DNA from: Neptunomonas qingdaonensis
GTDB taxonomy: Bacteria > Pseudomonadota > Gammaproteobacteria > Pseudomonadales > Balneatricaceae
Length of the DNA: 64,000 nt
Reading direction: 5' to 3'
Assembly (NCBI RefSeq): GCF_900113275.1
Contig: NZ_FOOU01000009.1
Coordinates: 108,212 to 172,211, forward strand
A model generated the notes under the pieces. It saw nothing but the letters and a program-made list of their open reading frames with translations. It was not told the origin of the DNA and ran no database searches. Made by a program: the position numbers and the translations under genes. Shown here one piece after another: positions 38,677 through 48,379 of the stretch. Numbering within the stretch: position 1 is the stretch's first letter; the number at the start of each line of letters is the position of its first letter.

Positions 38677-39411
38677 ATGGACTTAGCGAGGCAGTTGCAT
38701 AACATGTTGCAAGATAACCTGATTTATATAGTCATCATAGCTCTAATTGGCGCAATTGCGCTCGGCATTAGCCATTTCATTTCACAGCGAGAGCACAATG
38801 CAATCGTTAAAAGTGAGCGTTTAACCTGGCTACGCAAGCAAGCTTTTTACACACTTGACGCCATTGCAACACTCAAAGCGGCTGGCTGCAAGCCGGAAAT
38901 TCTTGAAAAACTAAATCAGCATGCCATGCTACAAATTGAAGAGATCAGCATGCTAGCCCCTGATTCTGACCTTATGACAGAAGTTAATAATCAAAAAGAA
39001 ACAGCGGATCGAACACCTCCCGGGCAAGGTGTTTTCAACAGTGACAAAGATCTGAAACGCTTCAAAATTTATGTCAATTTTACTGAAAAACTACTCGCAG
39101 AAATGCTTAAAAAAGGCAAACTTTCTACCATTTTAGCCGAGAATTACGCACAGGAATTATACTGGTTGAACATATCAATCGTAGCCGATGCGCATATGCA
39201 TCAAGCACAACAATTTCTGACTCAAGATGAAAAGCTGCTCGCCCTCTCGCACATGAAACATGCCAAGGCCGTCATAGTACGCGCTATGGTGCCACAACAG
39301 AAAAAGCAGCCCAAACTTGATCTTATACAACCACAAATTAATGCTATTCAACCCCGCAAAGTCAATCAGGGCGGGGCTTTAGCAGACTCGCTGGATAACT
39401 TTCTTAAATAG
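38677..39411 (+). CDS. Membrane-anchored hypothetical protein
   Basis: 244 residues. One N-terminal membrane segment (about 15-35, LIYIVIIALIGAIALGISHFI) is followed by a soluble helical domain (SERLTWLRKQAFYTLDAIATLKAAGCKPEI, AHMHQAQQFLTQDEKLLALSHMKHA) and a low-complexity tail. No family recognised. It is divergent from topA. Starts at 38677 or the Met at 38704 are both possible. A 13-bp repeat spans its stop codon. Confidence 0.75.
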   Translation: MDLARQLHNMLQDNLIYIVIIALIGAIALGISHFISQREHNAIVKSERLTWLRKQAFYTLDAIATLKAAGCKPEILEKLNQHAMLQIEEISMLAPDSDLMTEVNNQKETADRTPPGQGVFNSDKDLKRFKIYVNFTEKLLAEMLKKGKLSTILAENYAQELYWLNISIVADAHMHQAQQFLTQDEKLLALSHMKHAKAVIVRAMVPQQKKQPKLDLIQPQINAIQPRKVNQGGALADSLDNFLK

Positions 39412-39437
39412 CTTTCTTAAATTGCTTTCTCAAAAAG
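39399..39437. repeat. 13-bp tandem repeat spanning a stop codon
   Basis: CTTTCTTAAATAG, CTTTCTTAAATTG, CTTTCTCAAAAAG. The first copy contains the last codons and TAG stop of the 244-aa gene; the third overlaps the end of the convergent RluA-like gene. Confidence 0.85.
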
Positions 39438-40137
39438 GACAGGCACACTCTGCCACCATCCTCTTACCTGTGACAGGGTGGTCAAACGCCAGTGTTAACG
39501 CATGCAATAATAAACATCCCGACGCTGCCCGCGTTTGTTCAGTACCATAAAGATCGCAACCTAAAATAGGATGCCCCAGCTCTTGGCTGTGTACCCGTAA
39601 CTGGTGAGTACGCCCCGTATGGGGCTTAAATAATACTCGGCTTGCATTGGAGTGTTGCAAGCGCTGCAATACTTCAAAATGGCTAACCGCTGGTTTACCG
39701 CTTTCATGACAGATTTTCATCAACGGAAAATTCGGCGGATCTTTAGCAATAGGAGCATCAATAGTCCCCTGATCATCAACGATATGACCCGATAATATGC
39801 TGATGTAAGTTTTTACAACGGTGCGATCTTGAAATTGTTTTGTCAGAATAGCATTCACTTTTTTATTTAACGCCAGCAACATGATGCCAGAGGTACCAAA
39901 ATCGAGTCGGTGCAGCAGGGTTGCAGTCGGAAAATCCTGCACCAGCCGAAAGTGAACCGAATCTTTATTTAATGGATTTTTACCTGATAAGCTCAGCAAC
40001 CCGCTGGGCTTATTGATCAAAAGAATATGCTCATCCTGATAGAGTATTTCTATTTTCTCGTGACAGACAGGTGCAACAAAAGTATCAACAGGGGTTGAAA
40101 CTGGGATTGAATCAGAAGTTGAATCAGGAGTACTCAT
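39430..40137 (-). CDS. RluA-family pseudouridine synthase
   Basis: 235 residues without an S4 domain. The catalytic motif LLHRLDFGTSGIMLLA contains the Asp, and KPHTGRTHQLRVHSQELGHPILG is the second family motif. The RluA length and lack of S4 favour an RluA-type enzyme (dual 23S U746/tRNA U32 in E. coli), but other short members cannot be excluded. The first ~20 residues (STPDSTSDSIPVSTP) are a low-complexity tail. Its ATG overlaps no coding sequence upstream but the downstream topB stop-start pair lies in the same operon (4-bp overlap). Confidence 0.85.
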   Translation of the reverse strand: MSTPDSTSDSIPVSTPVDTFVAPVCHEKIEILYQDEHILLINKPSGLLSLSGKNPLNKDSVHFRLVQDFPTATLLHRLDFGTSGIMLLALNKKVNAILTKQFQDRTVVKTYISILSGHIVDDQGTIDAPIAKDPPNFPLMKICHESGKPAVSHFEVLQRLQHSNASRVLFKPHTGRTHQLRVHSQELGHPILGCDLYGTEQTRAASGCLLLHALTLAFDHPVTGKRMVAECACPF

Positions 40138-42131
40138 GATCTTTTCCTCACACCCGGCTTTTTTACCGCAGAAGCTCTTTTGCTTACTGCCGGTTTTTTT
40201 CTACGCGGCCTCACCATCGCTTTTCCTTTGCCCTGCAGTCCGTCAAACCGGACGGCGCCGACCTCTTCTATTAATTCCCGCAAACTGAGTGCCATCGGTT
40301 GCATAAAATGGTTATATGCCAGCTCTCTTTGACTGATCGCCTCTAATTGCGACTCCCAATGAGCAGTCATATCCGGATGTGTCATATTTTCAGGCAAACT
40401 AGTGATCAATTGACGCCCCACATCAGTGGCTCTGATCTCTTTTCCGCTACGGGTTAAAAATTGACGTGTGAAAAGTAATTCAATAATACCGGCACGCGTC
40501 GCCTCTGTACCCAGTCCATCTGTCTCGCGGAGTACTTTTTTAATCACAGGATCGCTGACAAACCGCGCAATGCCCGTCATGGCGGCTAACAGTGTCGCAT
40601 CCGTAAAGTGCTTCGGCGGACTGGTTTGCTTCTCATCCACATGAGCCTCGGTGCACAAGACTGCATCGCCTTGCTGAACATCAGGGAGCCTGACGCCCGA
40701 AAAAGCCTCCTCAGCCGATTCGCCAGGACTGCTATCAGAGGTTTTAGAACGATTACCAGACGATTTACTTTGTGGAAACAGCGTTTTCCAGCCCTCTGCC
40801 AGCACATCCTTTTGTTTTGCAATAAATAATCCACCGCTCACTTCTGTATCGATCTGTTTATCCATATATTCAAAAGGAGGATAAAACTGAATCAGGTACT
40901 GGCGTGCAATCAGCTCATACAGATTAGCTTCCCCTGAGCTTAAGCGGCTACTATCAACAGATTTAGCGGTGGGTATGATGGCGTGATGAGCACTTATTTT
41001 TGCATCGTTCCACGCTTTACTTTTTAAGCGAAGATCCGCTTTAGCAACGGCATCGCTGAGCTTATGGCAGGTTTTAGCTATCGCCGCCGTCACTTGCTGT
41101 GCCCCACTGTAATGCTCCATCGGCAAATAGCGGCAATCAGAACGCGGATAGGTAATTAATTTATGTTTTTCGTACAATTGCTGGCACAGATCCAACACCT
41201 GCTTGGCGCTCAACCCATACCTTTTAGCAGCATCAATCTGCAACGCAGAGAGATTATAAGGTAAAGGCGCAGGCTGCTTCTTTTTACCTTGCTGCACCTT
41301 TTTAACCGTCCCGTTTTGATCTACAACGCGCGCCACAACATTATCTGCCAACTTACGGGAAAGCACCCGCCCATCCTCATCCATGAAGGACTCACAAGCC
41401 TCACTGGGTTTCCATTTCGCCTGATAGCGTTCACCTGCAGCTGTTTTAAGAGTAACAAATACCTCATAAAACGGTTTTGAGACAAAACCTTCAATTTCAA
41501 GGTCACGATGCACAACCAAGCCTAACAAGGGGGTTTGTACCCGTCCTATCGATAAAACACCGTTAAAGCCTGATTTCTGCCCTTGCAAGGTACACAGCCG
41601 TGTCATATTGATGCCATATAACCAGTCGGCTCTGGCACGCGCTAACGCGGAAGTTGCCAGTGAAATAAATTCGCTATTATCCCGGAGGTTGTTCAGAGAC
41701 TTTTTTACCGCATTGATATTTAAATCGCTAATCAGGCAGCGTTTTGCAGCGGCGCGCTTGCTAGCAGAAACACCACTGAAACTAATCACTTCATCGACTA
41801 GAATTTGCCCTTCTCGATCCGGGTCACCCACATTAACCAGAACATCCGCCTGCTTAATCAGTTTTTTCAAAATAGTGAACTGTTTTTTTGTTTTCGGTTT
41901 TACTTCCAGCTTCCACTGATCAGGCACAATAGGAAGGTGCGCTATGCTCCACTTTTTAAAAACCGGATCATAAGACTCTGGCTGTGCCTGCTCTAACAGA
42001 TGTCCGATACACCAACTGACGACATCACCCTTTCCCACATAGATACAACCATCACCTTTTTTGTGTGGTGTAGGCAGTGCATCAGCAATAGCACGACCAA
42101 GACTTGGCTTTTCAGCAATATATAAAATCAT
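40134..42131 (-). CDS. topB: DNA topoisomerase III
   Basis: 665 residues, type IA topoisomerase. Toprim at the N-terminus (LYIAEKPSLGRAIADALP, NVGDPDREGQ), catalytic Tyr in LITYPRSDCRYLP (about 320), and a basic C-terminal tail (RPRRKKPAVSKRASAVKKPGVRKRS region). TopB decatenates DNA, often with RecQ. The stop overlaps the RluA-like ATG by 4 bp, so the two are co-translated. A second type IA enzyme in the window besides TopA. Confidence 0.96.
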   Translation of the reverse strand: MILYIAEKPSLGRAIADALPTPHKKGDGCIYVGKGDVVSWCIGHLLEQAQPESYDPVFKKWSIAHLPIVPDQWKLEVKPKTKKQFTILKKLIKQADVLVNVGDPDREGQILVDEVISFSGVSASKRAAAKRCLISDLNINAVKKSLNNLRDNSEFISLATSALARARADWLYGINMTRLCTLQGQKSGFNGVLSIGRVQTPLLGLVVHRDLEIEGFVSKPFYEVFVTLKTAAGERYQAKWKPSEACESFMDEDGRVLSRKLADNVVARVVDQNGTVKKVQQGKKKQPAPLPYNLSALQIDAAKRYGLSAKQVLDLCQQLYEKHKLITYPRSDCRYLPMEHYSGAQQVTAAIAKTCHKLSDAVAKADLRLKSKAWNDAKISAHHAIIPTAKSVDSSRLSSGEANLYELIARQYLIQFYPPFEYMDKQIDTEVSGGLFIAKQKDVLAEGWKTLFPQSKSSGNRSKTSDSSPGESAEEAFSGVRLPDVQQGDAVLCTEAHVDEKQTSPPKHFTDATLLAAMTGIARFVSDPVIKKVLRETDGLGTEATRAGIIELLFTRQFLTRSGKEIRATDVGRQLITSLPENMTHPDMTAHWESQLEAISQRELAYNHFMQPMALSLRELIEEVGAVRFDGLQGKGKAMVRPRRKKPAVSKRASAVKKPGVRKRS

Positions 42132-42150
42132 GGAAAAACGGACTCTGTAA

Positions 42151-43527
42151 TCAGTCGATTTGTTGGGTACGAATTACCTTTGCAGGGTCGGCCACTGTTG
42201 AGGCAGCCGCTTTATAGGCCACCACACAATTACGCCCCCTTTTTTTAGCGGCGTACAATGCTAAATCCGCTGATTTAATCAGCGCTTCCTCATTTTTCTG
42301 ATCTCCCGGGCAGGTCGCAATGCCTACAGAAAGAGTAATAGTGCGTTGGCACTCGGGGACGCTCTCTGAATCCTCAGCCACTTTAGCAATCAACATCTTA
42401 AGTTTTTTATACGCTTCTAGTTTGCTGGTGTTGGGTAAAACCAGAATAAACTCTTCACCGCCATATCGAGCAACAACATCCCGGGATCTAATATTTTTTG
42501 CTAGGGTCTCTGCCACAAATTTAAGTGCTTTATCCCCTTCAGGATGGCCAAATGAATCATTGTATTGTTTAAAGTGATCGATATCGACCATGGCCACAGT
42601 GACATCATAACCCTGCAGCTGAGACGTTTGTATTTCACGCTTAAGCGTACTCCCCAAACCCCGGCGGTTAAGCAGCCCCGTCAGCTCATCGCGGTTGGAT
42701 GCCATGCTTAACTCAGTGCGCAGCTGGGTATTATGAAAATGTAAACCAATGGTATTGCAAACCTCAATCACGCGCTGCTCTTCCTCACGGGATAGCAGTG
42801 ACTCGGTCAACCTTTCTGAGCGAATATGTAGCACACCGTACTGCATTTCATGGCTGGCAATCGGATAACAGGCAACGCTTTTGATGGTGGTTAAATTGGC
42901 GTTACTGCACAGCATATTCTGCGTATTAGACGAGTCGATATAGGCTTTCCCTTGTTGCAGCACCTGACACTCTTCAAGCTTAACATTCAAATACACCTTA
43001 TCTTTGTGCTTCCCCCATGCGCCGGCAAGCCCCCAGTTTTTAAAGGACTTATTAGCAAATAATACCGCCACGGTATGATCAGGAATGATATTTTTCAGAT
43101 ATTTTACAGAGATTTCCTGCAACTCTGTTAATGTAACCGCTGCCGCCAGTGCATCCCCCATCATTCGCACCTGCTTCAACTTTTTATTACGTAAATACTC
43201 TGACTCCAGCATCTCATTTTTTGTCTCTGACAACACCTGAGCATGCTCTACCGCCAGCATTCGCTCTTCCACCTCCGTTTGTAGCTTCTCAATGGTTTCT
43301 GATAGCTGCTGATGACTAACGCTGGCATCCTGCAAACGCCGCCAGGCATACCACCCCAGTGCAAAGGACAAAAAAGACAATCCGATCGGAAGGTCCTCCA
43401 AACCTATCATCGAATAGGCAGAGGCCCATGACAACCAGTGTTCATTGAAATCGGAAATAGTAGCGATAAGGTATGCGACAAGAAAAACGCCAATAACGAT
43501 AAAAAAGTCAGAATCACTTCTTTTCAT
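42151..43527 (-). CDS. Membrane GGDEF diguanylate cyclase with GAF-like region
   Basis: 458 residues from ATG 43527 (AGGATG upstream). Two membrane segments (about 8-25 and 45-65), a coiled coil (75-115), a GAF-like sensor (about 120-290) and a GGDEF domain with RYGGEEF. The RSRD five residues before GGEEF is an intact inhibitory I-site. It should make c-di-GMP under feedback control. A Cache-HAMP protein gene lies 150 bp upstream on the same strand. Confidence 0.92.
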   Translation of the reverse strand: MKRSDSDFFIVIGVFLVAYLIATISDFNEHWLSWASAYSMIGLEDLPIGLSFLSFALGWYAWRRLQDASVSHQQLSETIEKLQTEVEERMLAVEHAQVLSETKNEMLESEYLRNKKLKQVRMMGDALAAAVTLTELQEISVKYLKNIIPDHTVAVLFANKSFKNWGLAGAWGKHKDKVYLNVKLEECQVLQQGKAYIDSSNTQNMLCSNANLTTIKSVACYPIASHEMQYGVLHIRSERLTESLLSREEEQRVIEVCNTIGLHFHNTQLRTELSMASNRDELTGLLNRRGLGSTLKREIQTSQLQGYDVTVAMVDIDHFKQYNDSFGHPEGDKALKFVAETLAKNIRSRDVVARYGGEEFILVLPNTSKLEAYKKLKMLIAKVAEDSESVPECQRTITLSVGIATCPGDQKNEEALIKSADLALYAAKKRGRNCVVAYKAAASTVADPAKVIRTQQID

Positions 43528-43679
43528 GCATTCATCCTGAAGGGGTAAGCGTTCACCTGAAAACAATTCAACGTGCCATAAATCCGTGTCATTAATCTTC
43601 AGCTTTAATTTAACAGTTTCAGCATAGATCAATACTGTTGATTTCGGGGTATTGATTTAGGAATATTCACTTAGAAACA

Positions 43680-44552
43680 TTACTTTCGTGGCATTTGTTT
43701 AAGCTTTTTGAAAATCACATTTAAGCTCTTCTGCATACGCCCGATAGCATCTGCAAGCTCACCAATCTCATCGTTAGAATTAACCGAGATCACTGTATCC
43801 ATTTTACCCAGGCTCATTTGCCGAGCACTTTCAGCTAAGTCACGAATGGGCTTCACTAAAGCGCGGTTAGAGAACCACACGCTGAAAATGATCACGAGTA
43901 CCAGGATCGAAATACCCACCAACAAAGAAAGAATGATGGTGGTTTGTACTTTTGCATCAACCTCCTGCTGCTTCAACAAGACGGCATCATCAATATCGTC
44001 TACATAAAAACCGGTACCCAGCACCCAGTCAAACTCGTCGAGTACAATGGCATAGCTCAGTTTTTCTACCGCACGACCTTTGGAGGGCTTATCCCATAGA
44101 TAACTGACGTAGCCGCCGCCATTTTTTGCTGCCTGAATAAGCGCCTCTGTCAAGTGCACGCCATTTGCATCCACCAAATCTATCAAGCTCTGACCTTCCA
44201 ACTGAGGCTGATCAGGTTGTACTTTAGCAACGCCCCTGTAATCGAGAGCAAAAATATAACCATCTTCATCACCGTAGGAGATAGCGCGTAAGACGGTTTT
44301 CACCCGTTCCTGCGCTTCATTTTGATTAGCTACATTTTTAAGAACCGACTGAATAGCCGTTTCGGTAATTTCCATATAATTTTTTAATGATTCACGCTTG
44401 GCAGCCATCATAGTAATGCGTATCTGCTCAAGTTCCTGCGAGCCCAGAGAACGTATCTGGTAAATAGATACGGCCATCACTGCCACCACCGTTAAAATTA
44501 ACGGAATTACCGTCAGGAGCAGAATTTTTTGTTTAATCTTAAGGTTTTTCAC
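43680..44552 (-). CDS. Cache-HAMP sensor without output domain
   Basis: 290 residues, GTG start at 44552 with GGAG upstream. TM1 (about 10-30), a single Cache (sCache_2-like) periplasmic domain with YGDEDGYIFALDYRGVAKVQPDQP and GYVSYLWDKPSKG, TM2 (about 208-230), and HAMP (about 232-285) ending NVIFKKLKQMPRK. Chemoreceptors and cyclases continue with a signalling domain here; this one stops. It may signal to the adjacent diguanylate cyclase. No frameshift into a lost domain was seen downstream. Confidence 0.88.
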   Translation of the reverse strand: MKNLKIKQKILLLTVIPLILTVVAVMAVSIYQIRSLGSQELEQIRITMMAAKRESLKNYMEITETAIQSVLKNVANQNEAQERVKTVLRAISYGDEDGYIFALDYRGVAKVQPDQPQLEGQSLIDLVDANGVHLTEALIQAAKNGGGYVSYLWDKPSKGRAVEKLSYAIVLDEFDWVLGTGFYVDDIDDAVLLKQQEVDAKVQTTIILSLLVGISILVLVIIFSVWFSNRALVKPIRDLAESARQMSLGKMDTVISVNSNDEIGELADAIGRMQKSLNVIFKKLKQMPRK

Positions 44553-44690
44553 TTACAGCACTCCGAGCCAGCAACACGCTGATACTCATTATTTTTTATT
44601 CATATCAAATCGACATAGAAGACGAAATCATAGCGTAGCAGCACATAACTAACAGTCGAGATATACGATACAACCCTATGATTTAAAAGA

Positions 44691-45722
44691 TTAAGTCATA
44701 GGAAAAAGTTGCGGTTCCATTTCCAGATTCACATTAAAAGCCGCATAAACAGAAGCCTGAATATCGTTAGCCAATTGTAACAACTCCTGTAGCTCCCCCC
44801 CACCAAAATGCACTAATACCAGCGCCTGTTTTTCATACACGCCGACATGTGCTCGTCTCTTTCCCTTCCAGTGACACTGATCTATTAGCCAGCCGGCCGC
44901 CAGCTTCATAAAACCAGGCGCGTCGGGATAAGCCACCAGCTCCGGCCACTGCTGTTTTAACTGCTGATATTGTGATTCACTGATCACAGGGTTTTTGAAA
45001 AAGCTCCCGGCGTTACCCAGTACAGCGGGATCAGGAAGTTTGCTCTGTCGCACCGCGCACACCGCATCAAAAATCTGCTGCATATCCGGCTGGGTTATAT
45101 TGTGCTGATCAAAATAGTTCTGTAATGCAGCATACCTGATTGACGAATCCTGTACCCTTGACAGCCGAAGAGTCACTTCAGTGATAATGAAACGTCCGGG
45201 CAGGCGCTTAAATACACTGTCCCGATAAGCAAACTCACAATCGTTATTCGAGAACTCGATAAAGCAGCCCTTTGCTACATCTAATGCACGCACCTTAGTC
45301 AAAACGTTTTTCAACTCAGTCCCATAAGCGCCGATATTCTGAACCGGCGCCGCGCCGACACGTCCGGGAATCAAGCCCATGCTCTCGATTCCTGAATAGC
45401 CCTGTTCTACACACCAGCGCACCGTTTCATGCCAGTTTTCACCAGCCCCCAACGCCAGAGATATCGAGTCAGCCGATTCAGTGACCTGTTGGCACATAAT
45501 ATCAATACGAATCACAAGACCGTCGATAAGCGGAGCCATCAACACATTACTACCACCACTCAACACGCGGATCGGTAGTTGGTGTTGCTGCGCATAAGTA
45601 ACGGCGGCGACCAATTCAGCTTCACTTTCTATGGCAATAAATTGCGCAGCGACGCAAGGAAAACCCAATGTATTAGCGGATTGCAGTGGATAATCAGCAT
45701 GAATCTTATGTTGTATATCCAT
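44691..45722 (-). CDS. murB: UDP-N-acetylenolpyruvoylglucosamine reductase
   Basis: 343 residues, type I MurB. FAD-binding part with VLSGGSNVLMAP and LIPGRVGAAPVQNIGAYG, and the MurB C-terminal domain with PAVLGNAGSFFKNPVIS, whose Ser donates a proton, and a late Glu region (NLEMEPQ). It reduces enolpyruvyl-UDP-GlcNAc to UDP-MurNAc in peptidoglycan synthesis. Its ATG shares one base with the upstream phosphatase stop (TAATG). Confidence 0.97.
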   Translation of the reverse strand: MDIQHKIHADYPLQSANTLGFPCVAAQFIAIESEAELVAAVTYAQQHQLPIRVLSGGSNVLMAPLIDGLVIRIDIMCQQVTESADSISLALGAGENWHETVRWCVEQGYSGIESMGLIPGRVGAAPVQNIGAYGTELKNVLTKVRALDVAKGCFIEFSNNDCEFAYRDSVFKRLPGRFIITEVTLRLSRVQDSSIRYAALQNYFDQHNITQPDMQQIFDAVCAVRQSKLPDPAVLGNAGSFFKNPVISESQYQQLKQQWPELVAYPDAPGFMKLAAGWLIDQCHWKGKRRAHVGVYEKQALVLVHFGGGELQELLQLANDIQASVYAAFNVNLEMEPQLFPMT

Positions 45723-46198
45723 TATCGTGGTGCTTGCTGAAGTTTTAACAACAGCCCGAAAGATGCGTTCTCAACCAGGTCCAGCACATGGTCGAATCCT
45801 GAATCACCCCCGTAATAAGGATCAGGCACTTCCCGCTCGACACATTGAGCAAAATCCAGAAACAAGCCTAAGTGCCCGGCATAATCGGGAGGCGCAATCG
45901 CCTTGAGGTTACGCAAATTCTCTTCATCCATCGCAAGGATATGCGTAAATTCCGAAAAGTCTTCAGGGGTAGCCTGACGAGCGCGCAGGTGATCCAGCTG
46001 ATAACCCCGTTCTGCGGCTGCGCTGATAGAACGCGAATCTGGCGGGTTGCCTACGTGATAAGCCGCTGTTCCGGCAGAATCCACATCAATCACACCCGCC
46101 AGCCCCTGCTGGGCAGCTAAAGTTTCAAACACACCATGTGCTGTTGGCGAACGACAGATATTCCCCAAACAAACAAATAAAACACGCGCTTTTTTCAT
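45722..46198 (-). CDS. Low-molecular-weight protein tyrosine phosphatase
   Basis: 158 residues. The P-loop VLFVCLGNICRSPTA (C-x5-R-S) sits at the N-terminus and the general-acid Asp in VPDPYYGG near 130. It dephosphorylates Tyr or similar phosphoesters in the cytosol. The coupling with murB (TAATG) is typical of several gammaproteobacteria. Confidence 0.95.
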   Translation of the reverse strand: MKKARVLFVCLGNICRSPTAHGVFETLAAQQGLAGVIDVDSAGTAAYHVGNPPDSRSISAAAERGYQLDHLRARQATPEDFSEFTHILAMDEENLRNLKAIAPPDYAGHLGLFLDFAQCVEREVPDPYYGGDSGFDHVLDLVENASFGLLLKLQQAPR

Positions 46199-46434
46199 TC
46201 AAAACAACCACTTAAATAAACATTCTAAAGCAGAACAAGATTAGTAAAATCAACAAGAATGATGATTATAAATCAATTGGTTAGCAAATAGTTTTACAAA
46301 AAGAAAATAGACTGTCGATATAAAATAATTTCTAGCGATAAGAGTAACGAGCAAATATTTCGGGTGCTAAACCAGCCATTGAATTTAGCTGCGAAAGGTC
46401 CGGAAAGCCGGCATCAAAGGCGCAAAATTAATTA

Positions 46435-46710
46435 CTATGTGTTGATGTCATATTCGGTTACATCAAAAGACTCAACTAAAGAAAACATGTCATTCTCAGG
46501 GCCTGATTCTCGAAATGCATCCAACGCCTGACGAGTTTTCCATTTTTCGAAAATATTGACTCTATTCAAGTCAACCGGGTCTGGTGATACAGAGAAATCG
46601 TCACAAGCATCGTCATTTCTGGCCAGCAGGATTGCTTGTCGTGATTTCTCAATGAATTCATCCCGAAAGTTCGACTTTATAGTCAGCTTACCCGCAACGA
46701 TTATTGACAT
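46435..46710 (-). CDS. Antibiotic biosynthesis monooxygenase (ABM)-like small protein
   Basis: 91 residues from ATG 46710 with CAGGAG upstream. The pattern IIVAGKLTIKSNFRDEFIEKSRQAI, then DFSVSPDPVDLNRVNIFEKWKTRQALDAF is that of the ABM/YgiN dimeric ferredoxin-like fold: a strand, helix, FEKW strand. Such proteins act on quinones or haem, or have unknown roles. Monocistronic, followed by a 230-bp gap without ORFs. Confidence 0.85.
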   Translation of the reverse strand: MSIIVAGKLTIKSNFRDEFIEKSRQAILLARNDDACDDFSVSPDPVDLNRVNIFEKWKTRQALDAFRESGPENDMFSLVESFDVTEYDINT

Positions 46711-46765
46711 CTTTGTCTCCTGGACACACAACTGAATGATCTCATCAAGCCTTTAACGCCCCCTG

Positions 46766-47020
46766 CTATCGGGTAAGTGTTATCGGTTTTTCAATCTCAT
46801 AGATGGCATCTGCTATGTTTTCGAGTTGTTTTTCAAGCACGGCTTGCGCGTCGTGCAGGCCTTGATTGTAGTAATAAGCGCCGACCTCTTCAGAGAAAAA
46901 ATCCAATAGAAACTGCGCATCAAACTGCCCCATGTCCTGATCCAGTTCCTCCTGAAAATAACGCTGAATCTTTTGAACCATCATATTTTTTTGTTCACTG
47001 CTGAACTCAATTTTTGACAT
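46766..47020 (-). CDS. DUF2164 family protein
   Basis: 84 residues, helical. It has the DUF2164 pattern: IEFSSEQKNMMVQKIQRYFQEELDQ and DFFSEEVGAYYYNQGLHDAQAVL. Function unknown. It lies 45 bp upstream of the histidine kinase stop on the same strand and could end that transcript. Confidence 0.88.
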   Translation of the reverse strand: MSKIEFSSEQKNMMVQKIQRYFQEELDQDMGQFDAQFLLDFFSEEVGAYYYNQGLHDAQAVLEKQLENIADAIYEIEKPITLTR

Positions 47021-47065
47021 AAATGACTATTTCCTTGTGGATTTACCCGTATACCGCTTACCCGT

Positions 47066-48379
47066 TTAAATGGGACCTGACGGGAAGACAACAGTAGCTC
47101 GCAACCCACCCGATTTTCCATTTGTGATTAGCAGCGAGCCTTGGTAGTTCTCTACTATATCTTGACAGATAGAGAGCCCCAAACCCGCACCTTGTGTGCT
47201 TTCATCCAAACGCTCGCCTCGCTGCATCAGCCGTGCGATGCTTTCAGCCGGTAACCCCCTGCCATCATCCGTCACCGATATAACGATATTTTTATCTTCC
47301 TGACGTATCTGCAGAGCAACATTACGCACGGCAAATTTGCAGGCGTTATCCAGTAAATTGCCAAATAGTTCGAGCATATCATCGCGGTCCTGATATAGAA
47401 CAAGTTCAGCCGGATATTCACTTGTGATGACTAGATCAGGGAAGAGCTTAGTCAACACATCCATCAATGGCGGAATATCGTCAGCAAGATGCATTTGCCT
47501 GCCGGGAGATGAGACGCCGACAATACGTGCCCGCTTCAACTCACGCTGAATCAGCCATTGAATATCTCCCAGCAGGCGTTGAATCTCCTCTGAATGAGGA
47601 TTGGAGGCCTCTTCTAAAAGCTGCTGGACTCTTTGCAGTGGTCGCTTCAACTCATGCGCCAGGTTACCCAATGAATTACGCGAACGGCTGACACGCTTTT
47701 GCAACTGGACTAAAAGCTGCTCGATATCTTCTGCCAACGGCATCAACTCTTCTGGCACCTTACTCAAATCTGTTTTCTCTTCTGAGTAGCGTAACGATTG
47801 AATTTTCGTCCTGACTGCGTCCAGATAGCGAAAATTCTTTTTAATAACCCACTGCTGCAAAAGCAGCAATAACACAGTGCCACTTAAAACGACGCCGACA
47901 GCCCAAAGACTGTAATGCCAGGTGAGTGCTTCAACCGGGGCGATATCTTCAGCTATTGTGATGGTAAAAGTACTCGATTTTTTACTGAACCCCTGACTCC
48001 AGACCAGCCAATGCTCATCATTAGCGCCCGGCATCAGTTCACTCGTGGTAACGCCCTTATGTAAACTCACCACCTCCAGCGGATAATCCCACAGCGAGCG
48101 GCTTCTGATATTCAGGTTTTCACCTTTAATAACGAAGTAGTGGCCGGAAAAAGCACGCTCATAGACCCTACCAAGCCTGTCTGAATTGAGTTTCCACTGT
48201 CCATCTTGCGGGTCTTTATCCAAAGCAGAAATAATTGATTCGGCATCATGCTGTAAGCGTGACTGGATATAGCCATGAGTTAACTGGCCGACACCCCAAT
48301 GAATTACTAACAACAAAGCGCCCATGGTAAAGCAGAGAGCGAAGAACAGACTGCGACTTAATTGCGCACGAATAGACAT
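47066..48379 (-). CDS. Sensor histidine kinase, PhoQ/QseC-like
   Basis: 437 residues. TM1 (about 11-32), a periplasmic domain (33-160), TM2 (about 163-183), HAMP-like linker, DHp with the phospho-His in NLAHELKRPLQRVQ, and a HATPase domain with N box NLLDNACKFA, G1 DDGRGLP, G2 GAGLGLSI. HELKRP resembles PhoQ-type H boxes. Its ATG shares one base with the regulator stop (TAATG). The stimulus is unknown; the neighbouring PepSY and b561 genes are probable targets. Confidence 0.92.
   Translation of the reverse strand: MSIRAQLSRSLFFALCFTMGALLLVIHWGVGQLTHGYIQSRLQHDAESIISALDKDPQDGQWKLNSDRLGRVYERAFSGHYFVIKGENLNIRSRSLWDYPLEVVSLHKGVTTSELMPGANDEHWLVWSQGFSKKSSTFTITIAEDIAPVEALTWHYSLWAVGVVLSGTVLLLLLQQWVIKKNFRYLDAVRTKIQSLRYSEEKTDLSKVPEELMPLAEDIEQLLVQLQKRVSRSRNSLGNLAHELKRPLQRVQQLLEEASNPHSEEIQRLLGDIQWLIQRELKRARIVGVSSPGRQMHLADDIPPLMDVLTKLFPDLVITSEYPAELVLYQDRDDMLELFGNLLDNACKFAVRNVALQIRQEDKNIVISVTDDGRGLPAESIARLMQRGERLDESTQGAGLGLSICQDIVENYQGSLLITNGKSGGLRATVVFPSGPI

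Noticed and set aside
43528..43679. Remnant of a chemoreceptor signalling domain after the Cache-HAMP gene
   Set aside because: Translation of the gap in all frames gave no coiled-coil or signalling hairpin motif.
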